A DNA stretch of 14,815 nt from Acidobacteriota bacterium (GTDB lineage: Bacteria; Acidobacteriota; Terriglobia; UBA7540). The position numbers and the translations under genes were made by a program. The notes beneath the pieces are model-generated. The model was given only the letters and a program-made list of their open reading frames with translations. It searched no databases and was not told the DNA's origin. Where the stretch lies: NCBI GenBank assembly GCA_003224635.1, contig QHZK01000059.1:1-14815 (forward strand), read 5' to 3'. This document shows positions 9,195 through 14,815 of this stretch, piece after piece (the stretch's first letter is position 1; every line of letters starts with the position of its first letter).

Positions 9195-10085
9195 ATGGCA
9201 CACAAGGGTTCGAACCGCATCGCAGGCGCGCTCGGTGCGCTCGCCTTCCTTGCCGCGGTCGCATCCGCCGCGGCGCAAGCCACCAAGCCCAAGAAGGTCT
9301 TCGTGATTACGGACATGGAGGGCGTGGACGGAATCTTCAATTCCGAGCTTCAGTGTATTCCGTTTCAAAGCCCGCGGTGGGAGGAGTCGAGAAAGCTGCT
9401 CACCGGTGAAGTCAACGCGGCGGTGGATGCACTGTTCGACGGCGGCGCGAGCGAAGTGATCGTGTGGGACGGCCACGACTCGAGCCGCACGCTTTCCGCG
9501 CTGGACATCAATCCCAGGGCGCGATTGCTCACGGGCACGCCGGTCTCGCCCACGCTCGAACTCGATCCCAGCTACGCCGCCGTGATCTTCATCGGCCAGC
9601 ACGCCATGGCCGGGGCGGAGAAGGGCGTGCTCAGCCACTCGTACAGTTCCGAGGGTATCCAGAACATTTGGGTCAACAGCAAGCCCGTAGGTGAGATCGG
9701 CGGCCGCGTGATGCTGGCGGGCACCTTCGGCGTTCCCGTCATCATGCTCTCGGGTGACACTGCGGCGTGCAAGGAGCTCCACGACCTCGTCCCCGAGGCC
9801 GAGTGCGCCGAAGTGAAGACTGGCGTCAGCCGCACCGCCGGGTTTACGCTTGCGCACCCCGCTGCCTGCCAGTTGATCCGCGAAAAGGCCTATCGCGCGG
9901 TGGAGCGCCTGCCCGAGTTCAAACCCTACCGCATGGCCGGGCCGGTGGAGGTGAAGGTCGAGTTCATTAACGCAAGCGCGCCGAGGTACCGCCCGCGCGA
10001 AGGGGTCGAGCGGCTGAACGACCGGACGTGGGTGTTTCGCGGGAAGGACATTCTCGATGCTTGGTTGAAGTACTCCAGCTTCTAA
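9195..10085 (+). CDS. M55 family D-aminopeptidase (DppA-like) with signal peptide
   Basis: This is a zinc-dependent peptidase of 296 residues related to Bacillus DppA, which cleaves N-terminal D-residues such as D-Ala-D-Ala or D-amino-acid peptides. Residues 1-29 look like a signal peptide (KGSNR, a hydrophobic stretch, then ASAAAQA), so it probably acts in the periplasm or outside the cell. Motifs matching the M55 metal ligands are present: Asp40 and Glu42 in TDMEG, His94 in WDGHD, His136 in GQHAMAG and Glu167 in VGEIGG. His148 in LSHSYSS fits the catalytic histidine. The ATG at 9195 is chosen because AGGA precedes it closely and the signal peptide starts there; the frame is open further upstream, but inside the regulator gene. 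The 7-bp gap to the regulator suggests a shared transcript and a link to cell-wall peptide recycling or D-peptide use. The exact substrate is unproven. Confidence 0.9.
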   Translation: MAHKGSNRIAGALGALAFLAAVASAAAQATKPKKVFVITDMEGVDGIFNSELQCIPFQSPRWEESRKLLTGEVNAAVDALFDGGASEVIVWDGHDSSRTLSALDINPRARLLTGTPVSPTLELDPSYAAVIFIGQHAMAGAEKGVLSHSYSSEGIQNIWVNSKPVGEIGGRVMLAGTFGVPVIMLSGDTAACKELHDLVPEAECAEVKTGVSRTAGFTLAHPAACQLIREKAYRAVERLPEFKPYRMAGPVEVKVEFINASAPRYRPREGVERLNDRTWVFRGKDILDAWLKYSSF

Positions 10086-10098
10086 ATTAGCGGGCCAC

Positions 10099-10124
10099 TC
10101 CCGATCCTGAATTGCCAATCGGGA
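10099..10124. other. Small inverted repeat after the peptidase gene
   Basis: TCCCGAT at 10099-10105 pairs with ATCGGGA at 10118-10124 around a 12-base loop, 13 bp after the peptidase stop. There is no T-run after it, so termination is possible but not shown. Confidence 0.3.
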
Positions 10125-10195
10125 CGGAATGTGGTACGGTTCTATTCGCACCTCTTCGAGTGGAAGCTTTACCTCAACGAGGGCGTGAGGAATTG

Positions 10196-10345
10196 ATGCG
10201 GTTCTGCCCCCGGTGCAATAGTGACCGTGTGCGCTCGTCGCGGCGCCGCGGGTTGTTCGAGAGAGTCATACTGCGGGTGATTCTCATTCGCCCTTATCGG
10301 TGCCGGGACTGTGAGAACCGTTATTACGGCTTGGCTTTCCTCTAA
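10196..10345 (+). CDS. Small zinc-ribbon protein, 49 residues
   Basis: Two CxxC pairs (Cys4/Cys7 in CPRC and Cys36/Cys39 in CRDC) predict a single zinc ribbon. Between them lie a basic patch (RVRSSRRR, about 11-18) and a short hydrophobic stretch (FERVILRVILIRPY, about 21-34), suggesting nucleic-acid, protein or membrane contact. The frame is open upstream to 10112, but the ATG at 10196 is preferred: GAGGA lies about five bases before it and the CxxC begins three residues in. The function is not known. Similar short CPRC...CRDC proteins are, as far as I recall, frequent in Acidobacteriota. The spacing and intact cysteine pairs argue that it is real rather than chance. Confidence 0.65.
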   Translation: MRFCPRCNSDRVRSSRRRGLFERVILRVILIRPYRCRDCENRYYGLAFL

Positions 10346-10394
10346 CCTGGCGTCCCGTCGCACCTAATTCCTGGCAATCGGGTTTTGCGAGAAT

Positions 10395-10517
10395 CCCTCG
10401 CCCACCGCTGCGCGGTCCTCCCTCTCCCGCAAGGGGAGAGGGCATGAATTGAGCCAATCTCTCGCCTCGCCCCTCGCGGGAGAGGAGCAGGGGGTGAGGG
10501 GAGCGCGGCACTCAATT
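10395..10517. repeat. CCCTCTCCC palindromic element, copy B
   Basis: This is a second copy, in the same orientation, of the element at 7605-7758. The outer arms CCCTCGCCC (10395-10403) and GGGTGAGGG (10492-10500) pair with one mismatch. The inner hairpin CCCTCTCCC/GGGAGAGGG (10420-10442) lies within a 30-base stretch identical to 7661-7690. Both copies end with CACTCAATT (10509-10517 here, 7750-7758 there). The second inner hairpin is less perfect. It fills most of the spacer between the zinc-ribbon gene and the reductase-like gene. Confidence 0.85.
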
Positions 10518-10618
10518 CTGGCAGAGCCCAGCAGCCGGATTGGTTGCGACCTCGCGAAACGGGCAGTCTTCAATCCGGAAAGGCGGTCGCTTACAATCCT
10601 TCCATGCCCGAGGTGGCC

Positions 10619-11188
10619 ATGCGCAAGACAGTCCTCTTTGTCGGCATGAGTCTCGACGGTTACATCGCCCGCTCGAACGGCGCCGTCGACTTCCTGTCCG
10701 TGCCGAAGTCAGGCGGACCCCGCAATGAGCGAGGGGAATATTCGATGGCTCCCTTCTTCGCCTCGGTTGACACCGCGATCATGGGCCGCAAGACCCTCGA
10801 TGCCGGCCTCAAGATGGGTGGAGGCTCCTTGCCTAGAACTTCAATGGTGAGGTTCGTCTTCTCGCGTTTGCAACCGCCAGGCGAACGTGATGGTCTCGTG
10901 TTTGTCAACCAGACGCCTGCCGCTTTGATCCGTCAACTGCGTAAGCAACGCGCCAAGAACATCTGGCTGATGGGAGGCGGGGAGCTTGCCCGCGACTTCC
11001 TCAAGGCAGACCTAGTCGATGAACTTCATCTCGGCATCGTGCCGGTCTTGCTGGGTGAAGGCATTCCACTTTTCCCGAGCGGCTTCCCCCAGCGCGACTT
11101 CACGCTGGTCGAGAACAAGACTTACTCGAGGGGTCTGATCGCTCTGCGGTACGAACGCCGTCGCCCCAAGCCCAAGCGAAAGCCTTGA
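10619..11188 (+). CDS. RibD C-terminal / dihydrofolate-reductase-like protein
   Basis: This protein of about 189 residues has the fold shared by dihydrofolate reductase and the reductase half of RibD; it is expected to be a cytoplasmic NADPH-binding reductase. Diagnostic segments are VGMSLDGYIA near 8-17, AIMGRKTLD near 53-61 and NIWLMGGGELARDFL near 115-129, followed by DELHLGIVPVLLGEGIPLF. These match the stand-alone family often annotated simply as dihydrofolate reductase family protein; it is not a classical FolA. ATG at 10619 is preferred because GAGG lies five bases before it; an in-frame ATG at 10604 is an alternative. TACAAT at 10592-10597 is a good -10 match, but the -35 region is poor. 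The basic tail RRRPKPKRKP is unusual and may be disordered. The substrate is unknown. Confidence 0.85.
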   Translation: MRKTVLFVGMSLDGYIARSNGAVDFLSVPKSGGPRNERGEYSMAPFFASVDTAIMGRKTLDAGLKMGGGSLPRTSMVRFVFSRLQPPGERDGLVFVNQTPAALIRQLRKQRAKNIWLMGGGELARDFLKADLVDELHLGIVPVLLGEGIPLFPSGFPQRDFTLVENKTYSRGLIALRYERRRPKPKRKP

Positions 11189-11231
11189 CCTGCTGCCGGG
11201 TCCGGATGACTGCCCAACGAGCTCGGTAATC

Positions 11232-11307
11232 GGTCAGTTTGGCTCGCGTAGCGGCGAGTTTACCTCGCCACGTGGCGGCATAAAGCCGCCTCTACATCAA
11301 ACTGACC
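11232..11307. repeat. Palindromic element drawable as a three-way junction (GGTCAGTTTG type)
   Basis: Outer arms GGTCAGTTTG (11232-11241) and CAAACTGACC (11298-11307) pair exactly over 10 bp. Inside, GTAG/CTAC (11248-11251 with 11292-11295) closes a junction. It holds two hairpins: GGCGAG/CTCGCC at 11253-11269 and GGCGGC/GCCGCC at 11274-11290, each with a 5-base loop. Sequence differs from the elements near miaB and the DUF151 gene, but the plan of an outer stem plus two GC hairpins is the same. It lies between the reductase-like gene and the miaB promoter candidate and could also act as a terminator. Confidence 0.8.
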
Positions 11308-11328
11308 CACTACACAAGTCCAGATCGC

Positions 11329-11357
11329 TAGGCAGACAGAAGCTTTCAGGCTATACT
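11329..11357 (+). promoter_or_regulatory. Candidate sigma-70 promoter for miaB
   Basis: TAGGCA at 11329-11334 (4 of 6 to TTGACA) and TATACT at 11352-11357 (5 of 6 to TATAAT) are separated by 17 bp. Transcription would start near 11364, leaving a leader of about 19 bases that contains AAGGA at 11371-11375. This is read by eye only. Confidence 0.4.
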
Positions 11358-11382
11358 TTGGGTTGGGGGCAAGGACCTCTTG

Positions 11383-12819
11383 ATGGGAAACCAGCTCGTC
11401 CAGATTTCAACTCCCGGCAAGACTCAGACTTCAGAATCGCTCACCCCTGCCGCGACCGCTGCACCACAGTTCTTCCCGACGCCAGCATCCGGGACCGGCG
11501 GGGCAGGGAAGACCTTTTACATTGAGACCTTCGGCTGCCAGATGAACGTCCACGACTCGGAGAAGGTCGCCGGCGTGCTCATGGCGCGCGGCTACCGGCC
11601 GGTGGAGAACCACGAGGACGCTGACTTGGTCTTTTACAACACCTGCAGCATCCGCGAAAAGGCTGCGCAGAAGGTCTTTTCGCGCCTCGGAGCGTTCAAG
11701 AAGCAGTATCACTCGAGCCGCAAGATCATCGGAGTGCTGGGCTGCGTGGCGCAGCAGGAGGGCGAACGCTTCTTTGAGCGCGCGCCCCACGTGAACCTCG
11801 TGTGCGGGTCGGCGAGCTACTCGCGACTGTCCGACCTTCTGGCCCAGATCGAGGCGGGCAAACGCCGGGTGACCGGGCTCTCGCTCGATACGGACGAGTG
11901 CTTTGAGACCGAAGTGACCCGGCGGGACAATCCGTTCCGGGCCTATCTGACGATCATCGAAGGCTGTGACAAGGACTGCGCCTATTGCGTCGTCCCGATG
12001 ACGCGCGGCCCGGAGCGCAGCCGTCCGAGCGACAAGATCCTGGGGGAATGCCTGCGGCTGGTGGACGAGGGTTACCGGGAGATCCAGTTCCTGGGTCAAA
12101 ACGTCAATTCTTACCGTGACCCCTCGCCGGCCCGGCGGAGCTTTGCGGAGTTGCTGGCCAGGACCGCCGAGATCGCGGGGATCAGCCGGGTGCGCTTCAT
12201 TACGTCCCACCCACGGGACTTTGGGCCTGACATCGTCGAGGCCATCGAGACCCACCCGGCGCTGTGCGACCACGTCCATCTCCCCGTACAATCGGGGTCG
12301 AGCCGGGTGCTTTCCCGCATGCTTCGAGGCTACACTCGAGAAGAGTACCTCGAAAAAATACATTGCATCCGCAATGCGAAGCGTGATATTAGCGTATCGA
12401 CAGATGTGATCGTCGGTTTTTGCGGCGAGACGAGGGAAGACTTCGAGCAAACGCTGTCTTTGTTGGAGGACGTCGAGTACGACCAGGTCTTCTCGTTTAA
12501 GTATTCCCCGCGCCCGAAGACGGCGGCAGGCGGCTGGGCGGACTCGGTCCCTGAAGATGAGAAGGCGGCGCGACTGGCCGAGTTACAGGAACGGCAGCGC
12601 GTAATCCAGGCGCGCCGGAACCAGGCTCTGATCGGGCGCGAGTTCGAGGTGCTGGTGGAAGGGTTTCAGCCCCGCCTCGGCCAGGCGATCGGACGTACGA
12701 CGAGCAACCGGGCGATCAACTTTCCCGGCGAACCTGACTGGGTTGGACTCCTCATGATGGTGCGCGTTACGGCCGCCGGGCCCAACAGCTTGGTCGGCAT
12801 GCGGGCGGGAGCGACATAA
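11383..12819 (+). CDS. miaB: tRNA-2-methylthio-N6-dimethylallyladenosine synthase
   Basis: This radical SAM methylthiotransferase of 478 residues adds the 2-methylthio group to i6A37 in tRNAs that read UNN codons. Three cysteines for the auxiliary iron-sulfur cluster are Cys52 (FGCQMN), Cys88 (NTCSIREKA) and Cys121 (LGCVAQQ); their 36- and 33-residue spacing fits MiaB. The radical SAM motif CDKDCAYC gives Cys195, Cys199 and Cys202. SHPRDF near 275 and LPVQSGS near 300 are also typical. A TRAM RNA-binding domain covers about 415-476. The TCSIREKA sequence separates it from MtaB and RimO. A Pro/Ser/Thr/Ala-rich N-terminal extension of about 40 residues is probably disordered. ATG at 11383 has AAGGA seven bases upstream; the adjacent TTG at 11380 would also be possible. 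A GC palindrome begins just after the stop. Confidence 0.97.
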   Translation: MGNQLVQISTPGKTQTSESLTPAATAAPQFFPTPASGTGGAGKTFYIETFGCQMNVHDSEKVAGVLMARGYRPVENHEDADLVFYNTCSIREKAAQKVFSRLGAFKKQYHSSRKIIGVLGCVAQQEGERFFERAPHVNLVCGSASYSRLSDLLAQIEAGKRRVTGLSLDTDECFETEVTRRDNPFRAYLTIIEGCDKDCAYCVVPMTRGPERSRPSDKILGECLRLVDEGYREIQFLGQNVNSYRDPSPARRSFAELLARTAEIAGISRVRFITSHPRDFGPDIVEAIETHPALCDHVHLPVQSGSSRVLSRMLRGYTREEYLEKIHCIRNAKRDISVSTDVIVGFCGETREDFEQTLSLLEDVEYDQVFSFKYSPRPKTAAGGWADSVPEDEKAARLAELQERQRVIQARRNQALIGREFEVLVEGFQPRLGQAIGRTTSNRAINFPGEPDWVGLLMMVRVTAAGPNSLVGMRAGAT

Positions 12820-12821
12820 GT

Positions 12822-12886
12822 TGTAGCGGCGCTCGAGGCCTGCCCTGTAAGGGAGCGCCGACCGGCGGTCACAGAGCGCCGCTACA
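12822..12886. repeat. TGTAGCGGCG palindromic element, copy 2
   Basis: TGTAGCGGCGCTC (12822-12834) is exactly complementary to GAGCGCCGCTACA (12874-12886), a 13-bp stem beginning 2 bp after the miaB stop. Inner parts are CCCT/AGGG at 12843-12853, a GAGCGCC at 12853-12859 that can pair with the left arm instead, and GGCGGTC at 12864-12870. Two mutually exclusive folds are therefore possible. It may help end miaB transcripts. The 12887-13010 remainder of the spacer shows no clear promoter. Confidence 0.85.
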
Positions 12887-13010
12887 GCGGTATGCAGCAT
12901 GACTTACGTCGCTCAGTAATAGCTTTAAGAAGCAGCGGATTTGCAGTCTGGTGAGAGAGATGGCGCCGAGTCCAGGTCCAGCGCGGCCGGCAGGGCCAAG
13001 GGGAAACTCC

Positions 13011-13496
13011 ATGGAAGTGGAAATGAAAATTCGGGGCCTGATGCTGGATCCCGTCACCAACATGCCCATCGTCATCCTCAAGGACGTCAACGGGAACTCC
13101 GTGCTGCCGATCTGGGTGGGCATCTACGAGGCGAACGCCATCGCGCTGGAGATTGAGAAGGTAACCACTCCGCGGCCCATGACCCACGATCTGATTAAGA
13201 ACCTTCTGGTCGGCCTGGATGCGCAAGTCCACAAAATCGTGGTTACGGAGCTCCGCGACGATACGTTCTACGCCCTGATCTGGCTCGAAAGGGACGGCCA
13301 GGTGATCTCGATCGATTCCCGGCCGAGCGACGCCCTGGCCCTGGCGCTGCGCACGGATTCGCCGATTTATGTCGAGGAAGACGTCCTGAAGAACTCGAAG
13401 CTTTCGAGCGCCGCGTCGGACAAGACCAGCGCCGAGGAGATGCGGAAGTGGCTCGAAAACCTTGGCGACGAGGACATGGGGCGCTACAAAATGTAA
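13011..13496 (+). CDS. DUF151 / bifunctional nuclease (BFN) domain protein
   Basis: This protein of 161 residues has a DUF151 domain over about residues 3-135 (EMKIRGLMLDP, VLPIWVGIYEANAIALEIE, RPMTHDLI, and SIDSRPSDALALALRTDSPIYVEE). The family is named for a plant protein reported to have RNase and DNase activity; most bacterial members are uncharacterised, so nuclease activity is only a possibility. A short acidic helical tail follows (SAEEMRKWLENLGDED). ATG at 13011 is chosen because AAGGGG lies seven bases upstream and the domain starts directly; in-frame starts at 12951 (GTG) and 12960 (ATG) would add a Pro/Ala-rich stretch lacking family features. The gene is flanked on both sides by GC palindromes. 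A position between miaB and parA/parB is, from memory, recurrent in Acidobacteriota. Confidence 0.9.
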   Translation: MEVEMKIRGLMLDPVTNMPIVILKDVNGNSVLPIWVGIYEANAIALEIEKVTTPRPMTHDLIKNLLVGLDAQVHKIVVTELRDDTFYALIWLERDGQVISIDSRPSDALALALRTDSPIYVEEDVLKNSKLSSAASDKTSAEEMRKWLENLGDEDMGRYKM

Positions 13497-13600
13497 GCTG
13501 TGGCGGCGCTCTATGAGCGCCGACCGGCGGTCATAGACCGCCGCTACAGCAGCGGGCGACGGACGGTCCCTTACAGGCGGGCTTCGACCGTCGCTACAGC
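13497..13600. repeat. Three-way-junction palindrome (13497-13550) plus partial second copy
   Basis: Directly after the DUF151 stop, GCTGTGGC (13497-13504) pairs with GCTACAGC (13543-13550), with one G-T pair. They enclose two adjoining 7-bp hairpins: GGCGCTC/GAGCGCC (13505-13521) and GGCGGTC/GACCGCC (13526-13542), each with a 3-base loop and joined by GACC. Every base except loops and linker is paired. A second palindrome follows, GACGGTC (13562-13568) with GACCGTC (13586-13592), ending in the same GCTACAGC at 13593-13600; its interior resembles the inside of copies 1 and 2 in reverse. The rest of the spacer, 13601-13740, holds no supported gene. Confidence 0.85.
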
Positions 13601-13740
13601 AGTTCGTCGGCAACGCCAGTTGTCCCTCCAAACGCGAATGAGTCGCGACCTTTATACCGAACTCAAAAGCGCGAATAGAAGAAGCACGCGGGCTCGTGCG
13701 GACGGTCCACGAAACGCGGACCGCGGACTACAGACCTAAG

Positions 13741-13756
13741 GACAACTGACAACTGA
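13741..13756. repeat. Heptad repeat GACAACT x2 before parA
   Basis: GACAACT occurs twice in tandem (13741-13754) followed by GA, ending 2 bp before the parA ATG. It occupies the place where a Shine-Dalgarno would be expected. Confidence 0.7.
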
Positions 13757-13758
13757 AT

Positions 13759-14571
13759 ATGGCGACGGTCATTGCCATCGCGAACCAGAAGGGCGGGGTC
13801 GGGAAGACCACAACCGCCATCAATCTCGCCGCCGCGTTTGCCCGCAAAAAGAAGCGGACTCTCCTCGTCGACCTGGACCCGCAGGCGAACAGCACCCTGA
13901 CCTTCTTTCCCCTGGACGAAGTGACCCATTCCGTTTACGAGGTCCTGACGGACCACCAGATGACGTTCCCGGAGATCGTCAAACCCACGCGTTTCGCTAA
14001 CCTCTGCGTCGCGCCGGCCAAGATCGCCCTGGCAAAGCTGGAAGCCAATCTGGTGGGCCAGTTTGACGCGCCTTTCCGGCTGAAAGACGCTCTGGTCCCC
14101 AGCCGCGATCAGTTCGACATGATTGTGATCGATACGCCGCCGACGCTGGGGATCATGACGGTAAACGGACTGGTGGCCGCGAACTATTTGCTGGTGCCTA
14201 TTCAGGCCGCGTACTACGCTCTGGAAGGCACGGACGACTTTCTCGAGACGTTCGAGCGCATCCGGGCCCGGCCGAATCCCGACTTGCAGCTTGTGGGAGT
14301 GGTCATCACCCTGTTCGATAAGCGGACGAACCTTGCCCGCGACAGCCTCAAGCAGGTGCGCCAGGTCTTCGGGGACAAGCTCTTCAAGACCGTGATCGGC
14401 AAGAACGTTCGCCTGGAGGAAAGCCCGGCGTACAAGGAAACGATCTTCAGCTTCGCCCCGGACTCCCCTGGAGCCGAGGACTACGAGCGCTTAGCGCGGG
14501 AGGTCTTGCAGCGTGTGGCCTACCGCGAGAATAAGCACACTGTCTCGAATGCGAGGGCTACGAGCGCTTAG
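13759..14571 (+). CDS. parA: ParA/Soj-type chromosome partitioning ATPase
   Basis: This deviant Walker-A ATPase of 270 residues works with ParB and parS sites to segregate the replication-origin region; ATP-bound dimers bind DNA without sequence specificity. Walker A KGGVGKTT covers 11-18 with the signature Lys11 and catalytic Lys16. VDLDPQANST follows at 37-46, and MIVIDTPPT at 121-129 contains the hydrolysis-linked Asp125. A chromosomal-type C-terminal region follows (RDSLKQVRQVFGDKLF, then DYERLAREVL). The ATG at 13759 is the only start preserving the Walker A region, yet it has no clear Shine-Dalgarno and is preceded by a heptad repeat. After YERLAREVLQRVAY, the last 16 or so residues (RENKHTVSNARATSA) look non-family, and the stop TAG lies inside a second, out-of-frame copy of the terminal-helix DNA. 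parB starts 17 bp later. Confidence 0.95.
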   Translation: MATVIAIANQKGGVGKTTTAINLAAAFARKKKRTLLVDLDPQANSTLTFFPLDEVTHSVYEVLTDHQMTFPEIVKPTRFANLCVAPAKIALAKLEANLVGQFDAPFRLKDALVPSRDQFDMIVIDTPPTLGIMTVNGLVAANYLLVPIQAAYYALEGTDDFLETFERIRARPNPDLQLVGVVITLFDKRTNLARDSLKQVRQVFGDKLFKTVIGKNVRLEESPAYKETIFSFAPDSPGAEDYERLAREVLQRVAYRENKHTVSNARATSA

Positions 14572-14581
14572 CGCGGGAGGT
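14476..14581. repeat. Direct repeat across the parA end and parB leader
   Basis: Bases 14481-14504 are repeated exactly at 14558-14581 (24 bp; 29 bp with one mismatch if counted from 14476 and 14553). The offset of 77 bp is not a multiple of three. The first copy encodes the ParA peptide YERLAREV. The second is read by parA in another frame and supplies its TAG stop, and it also contains GGGAGG (14575-14580), the parB ribosome-binding site. In the parB frame the second copy again reads YERLAREV, without a start codon. Confidence 0.9.
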
Positions 14582-14588
14582 ATTCATC

Positions 14589-14815
14589 GTGTCAGCTAGA
14601 CGACCTGGTCTTCCCATGGTGGTGAAGATGCGCCACGACGCCCACTACGTGGAGGAGGTGATCTCCCGCAGCGGTGCCGCCATCGGCAGGATGATTCCGA
14701 TCGAGGAGATCCAGCCCAACGCCGAGCAGCCTCGGAAAGACCACGGGGACCTTCGGGGGTTGACCGAGTCGGTGCTCGAGAAAGGCGTGCTCGAGCCGCT
14801 CCTGGTGCGCCATCT
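14589..14815 (+). CDS. parB: ParB/Spo0J chromosome partitioning protein, 5' part
   Basis: The first 75 codons are in the window and the gene runs off the end. ParB is a CTPase clamp that loads at parS and stimulates ParA. Visible is the start of the ParB N-terminal domain, IPIEEIQPNAEQPRKD at about 36-51, then LRGLTESVLEKGVLEPLLVR, which matches the usual lead-in to the CTP-binding core. The GENR-type box and helix-turn-helix lie beyond the window. The GTG start at 14589 has GGGAGG eight bases upstream; a stop at 14532-14534 closes the frame further back, and ATG codons at residues 10 and 14 are less well placed. The gene is 17 bp from parA, so they are surely one transcript. No canonical parS palindrome was noticed in the window. 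Confidence 0.92.
   Translation, partial: MSARRPGLPMVVKMRHDAHYVEEVISRSGAAIGRMIPIEEIQPNAEQPRKDHGDLRGLTESVLEKGVLEPLLVRH

Noticed and set aside
10099..10381. Short CCAATCGGG/GCAATCGGG matches on both sides of the zinc-ribbon gene as insertion-site repeats
   Set aside because: They share only about nine bases with a mismatch and no other sign of insertion is present. Chance is sufficient.
13500..13739. Possible small gene between the DUF151 gene and parA
   Set aside because: The frame is made of translated palindromic repeat and Arg-rich sequence, with no ribosome-binding site and no family resemblance.
13497..14815. parS site near parA/parB
   Set aside because: I looked for the 16-bp palindrome related to TGTTTCACGTGAAACA and saw no close match. 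The palindromes present are GC repeat elements of different sequence.

Overview
The window is GC-rich, gene-dense bacterial chromosome. It most resembles an Acidobacteriota genome, probably a soil or metagenomic member. This is inferred from three things: a DUF151 bifunctional-nuclease-like gene lying between miaB and parA-parB, intergenic DNA full of small palindromic and heptad repeats, and a secreted GH31 glucosidase next to an APC permease with a long soluble tail. No rRNA, tRNA, CRISPR array, transposase or phage gene was seen.

Layout. Positions 1-92 hold a perfect 40-bp inverted repeat built of degenerate heptads. On the minus strand follow an APC-type permease with a C-terminal universal-stress-like domain (100-2355) and an exported GH31 alpha-glucosidase family enzyme (2559-5072). 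All later genes are on the plus strand. These are a multi-pass membrane histidine kinase (5358-7409), an NtrC-type sigma-54-dependent response regulator (7790-9187), an M55 D-aminopeptidase with a signal peptide (9195-10085, only 7 bp after the regulator), a 49-residue zinc-ribbon protein (10196-10345), a RibD-C/dihydrofolate-reductase-like protein (10619-11188), miaB (11383-12819), a DUF151 protein (13011-13496), parA (13759-14571) and the first 75 codons of parB (14589 to the window end).

How the genes fit together. The kinase and regulator form a plausible two-component pair even though 380 bp of repeats separates them, and the peptidase is probably co-transcribed with the regulator. The permease and GH31 gene suggest nutrient scavenging, with oligosaccharides cut outside the cytoplasm and amino acids or amines taken up. 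parA and parB are the chromosome-partitioning pair.

The least ordinary content is between the genes. Four unrelated period-7 repeat units occur in different spacers. A family of GC-rich palindromes has an outer stem enclosing inner hairpins and can be drawn as a three-way junction in at least two copies. A second palindromic family built on a CCCTCTCCC stem occurs twice, with a 30-bp identical core. A 24-bp exact direct repeat of the parA 3' end carries the parA stop codon and the parB ribosome-binding site. One repeat explains an apparent N-terminal extension of the GH31 gene, whose likely start is TTG at 5072. No complete new system is claimed. The repeat families and the parA/parB junction most deserve follow-up.
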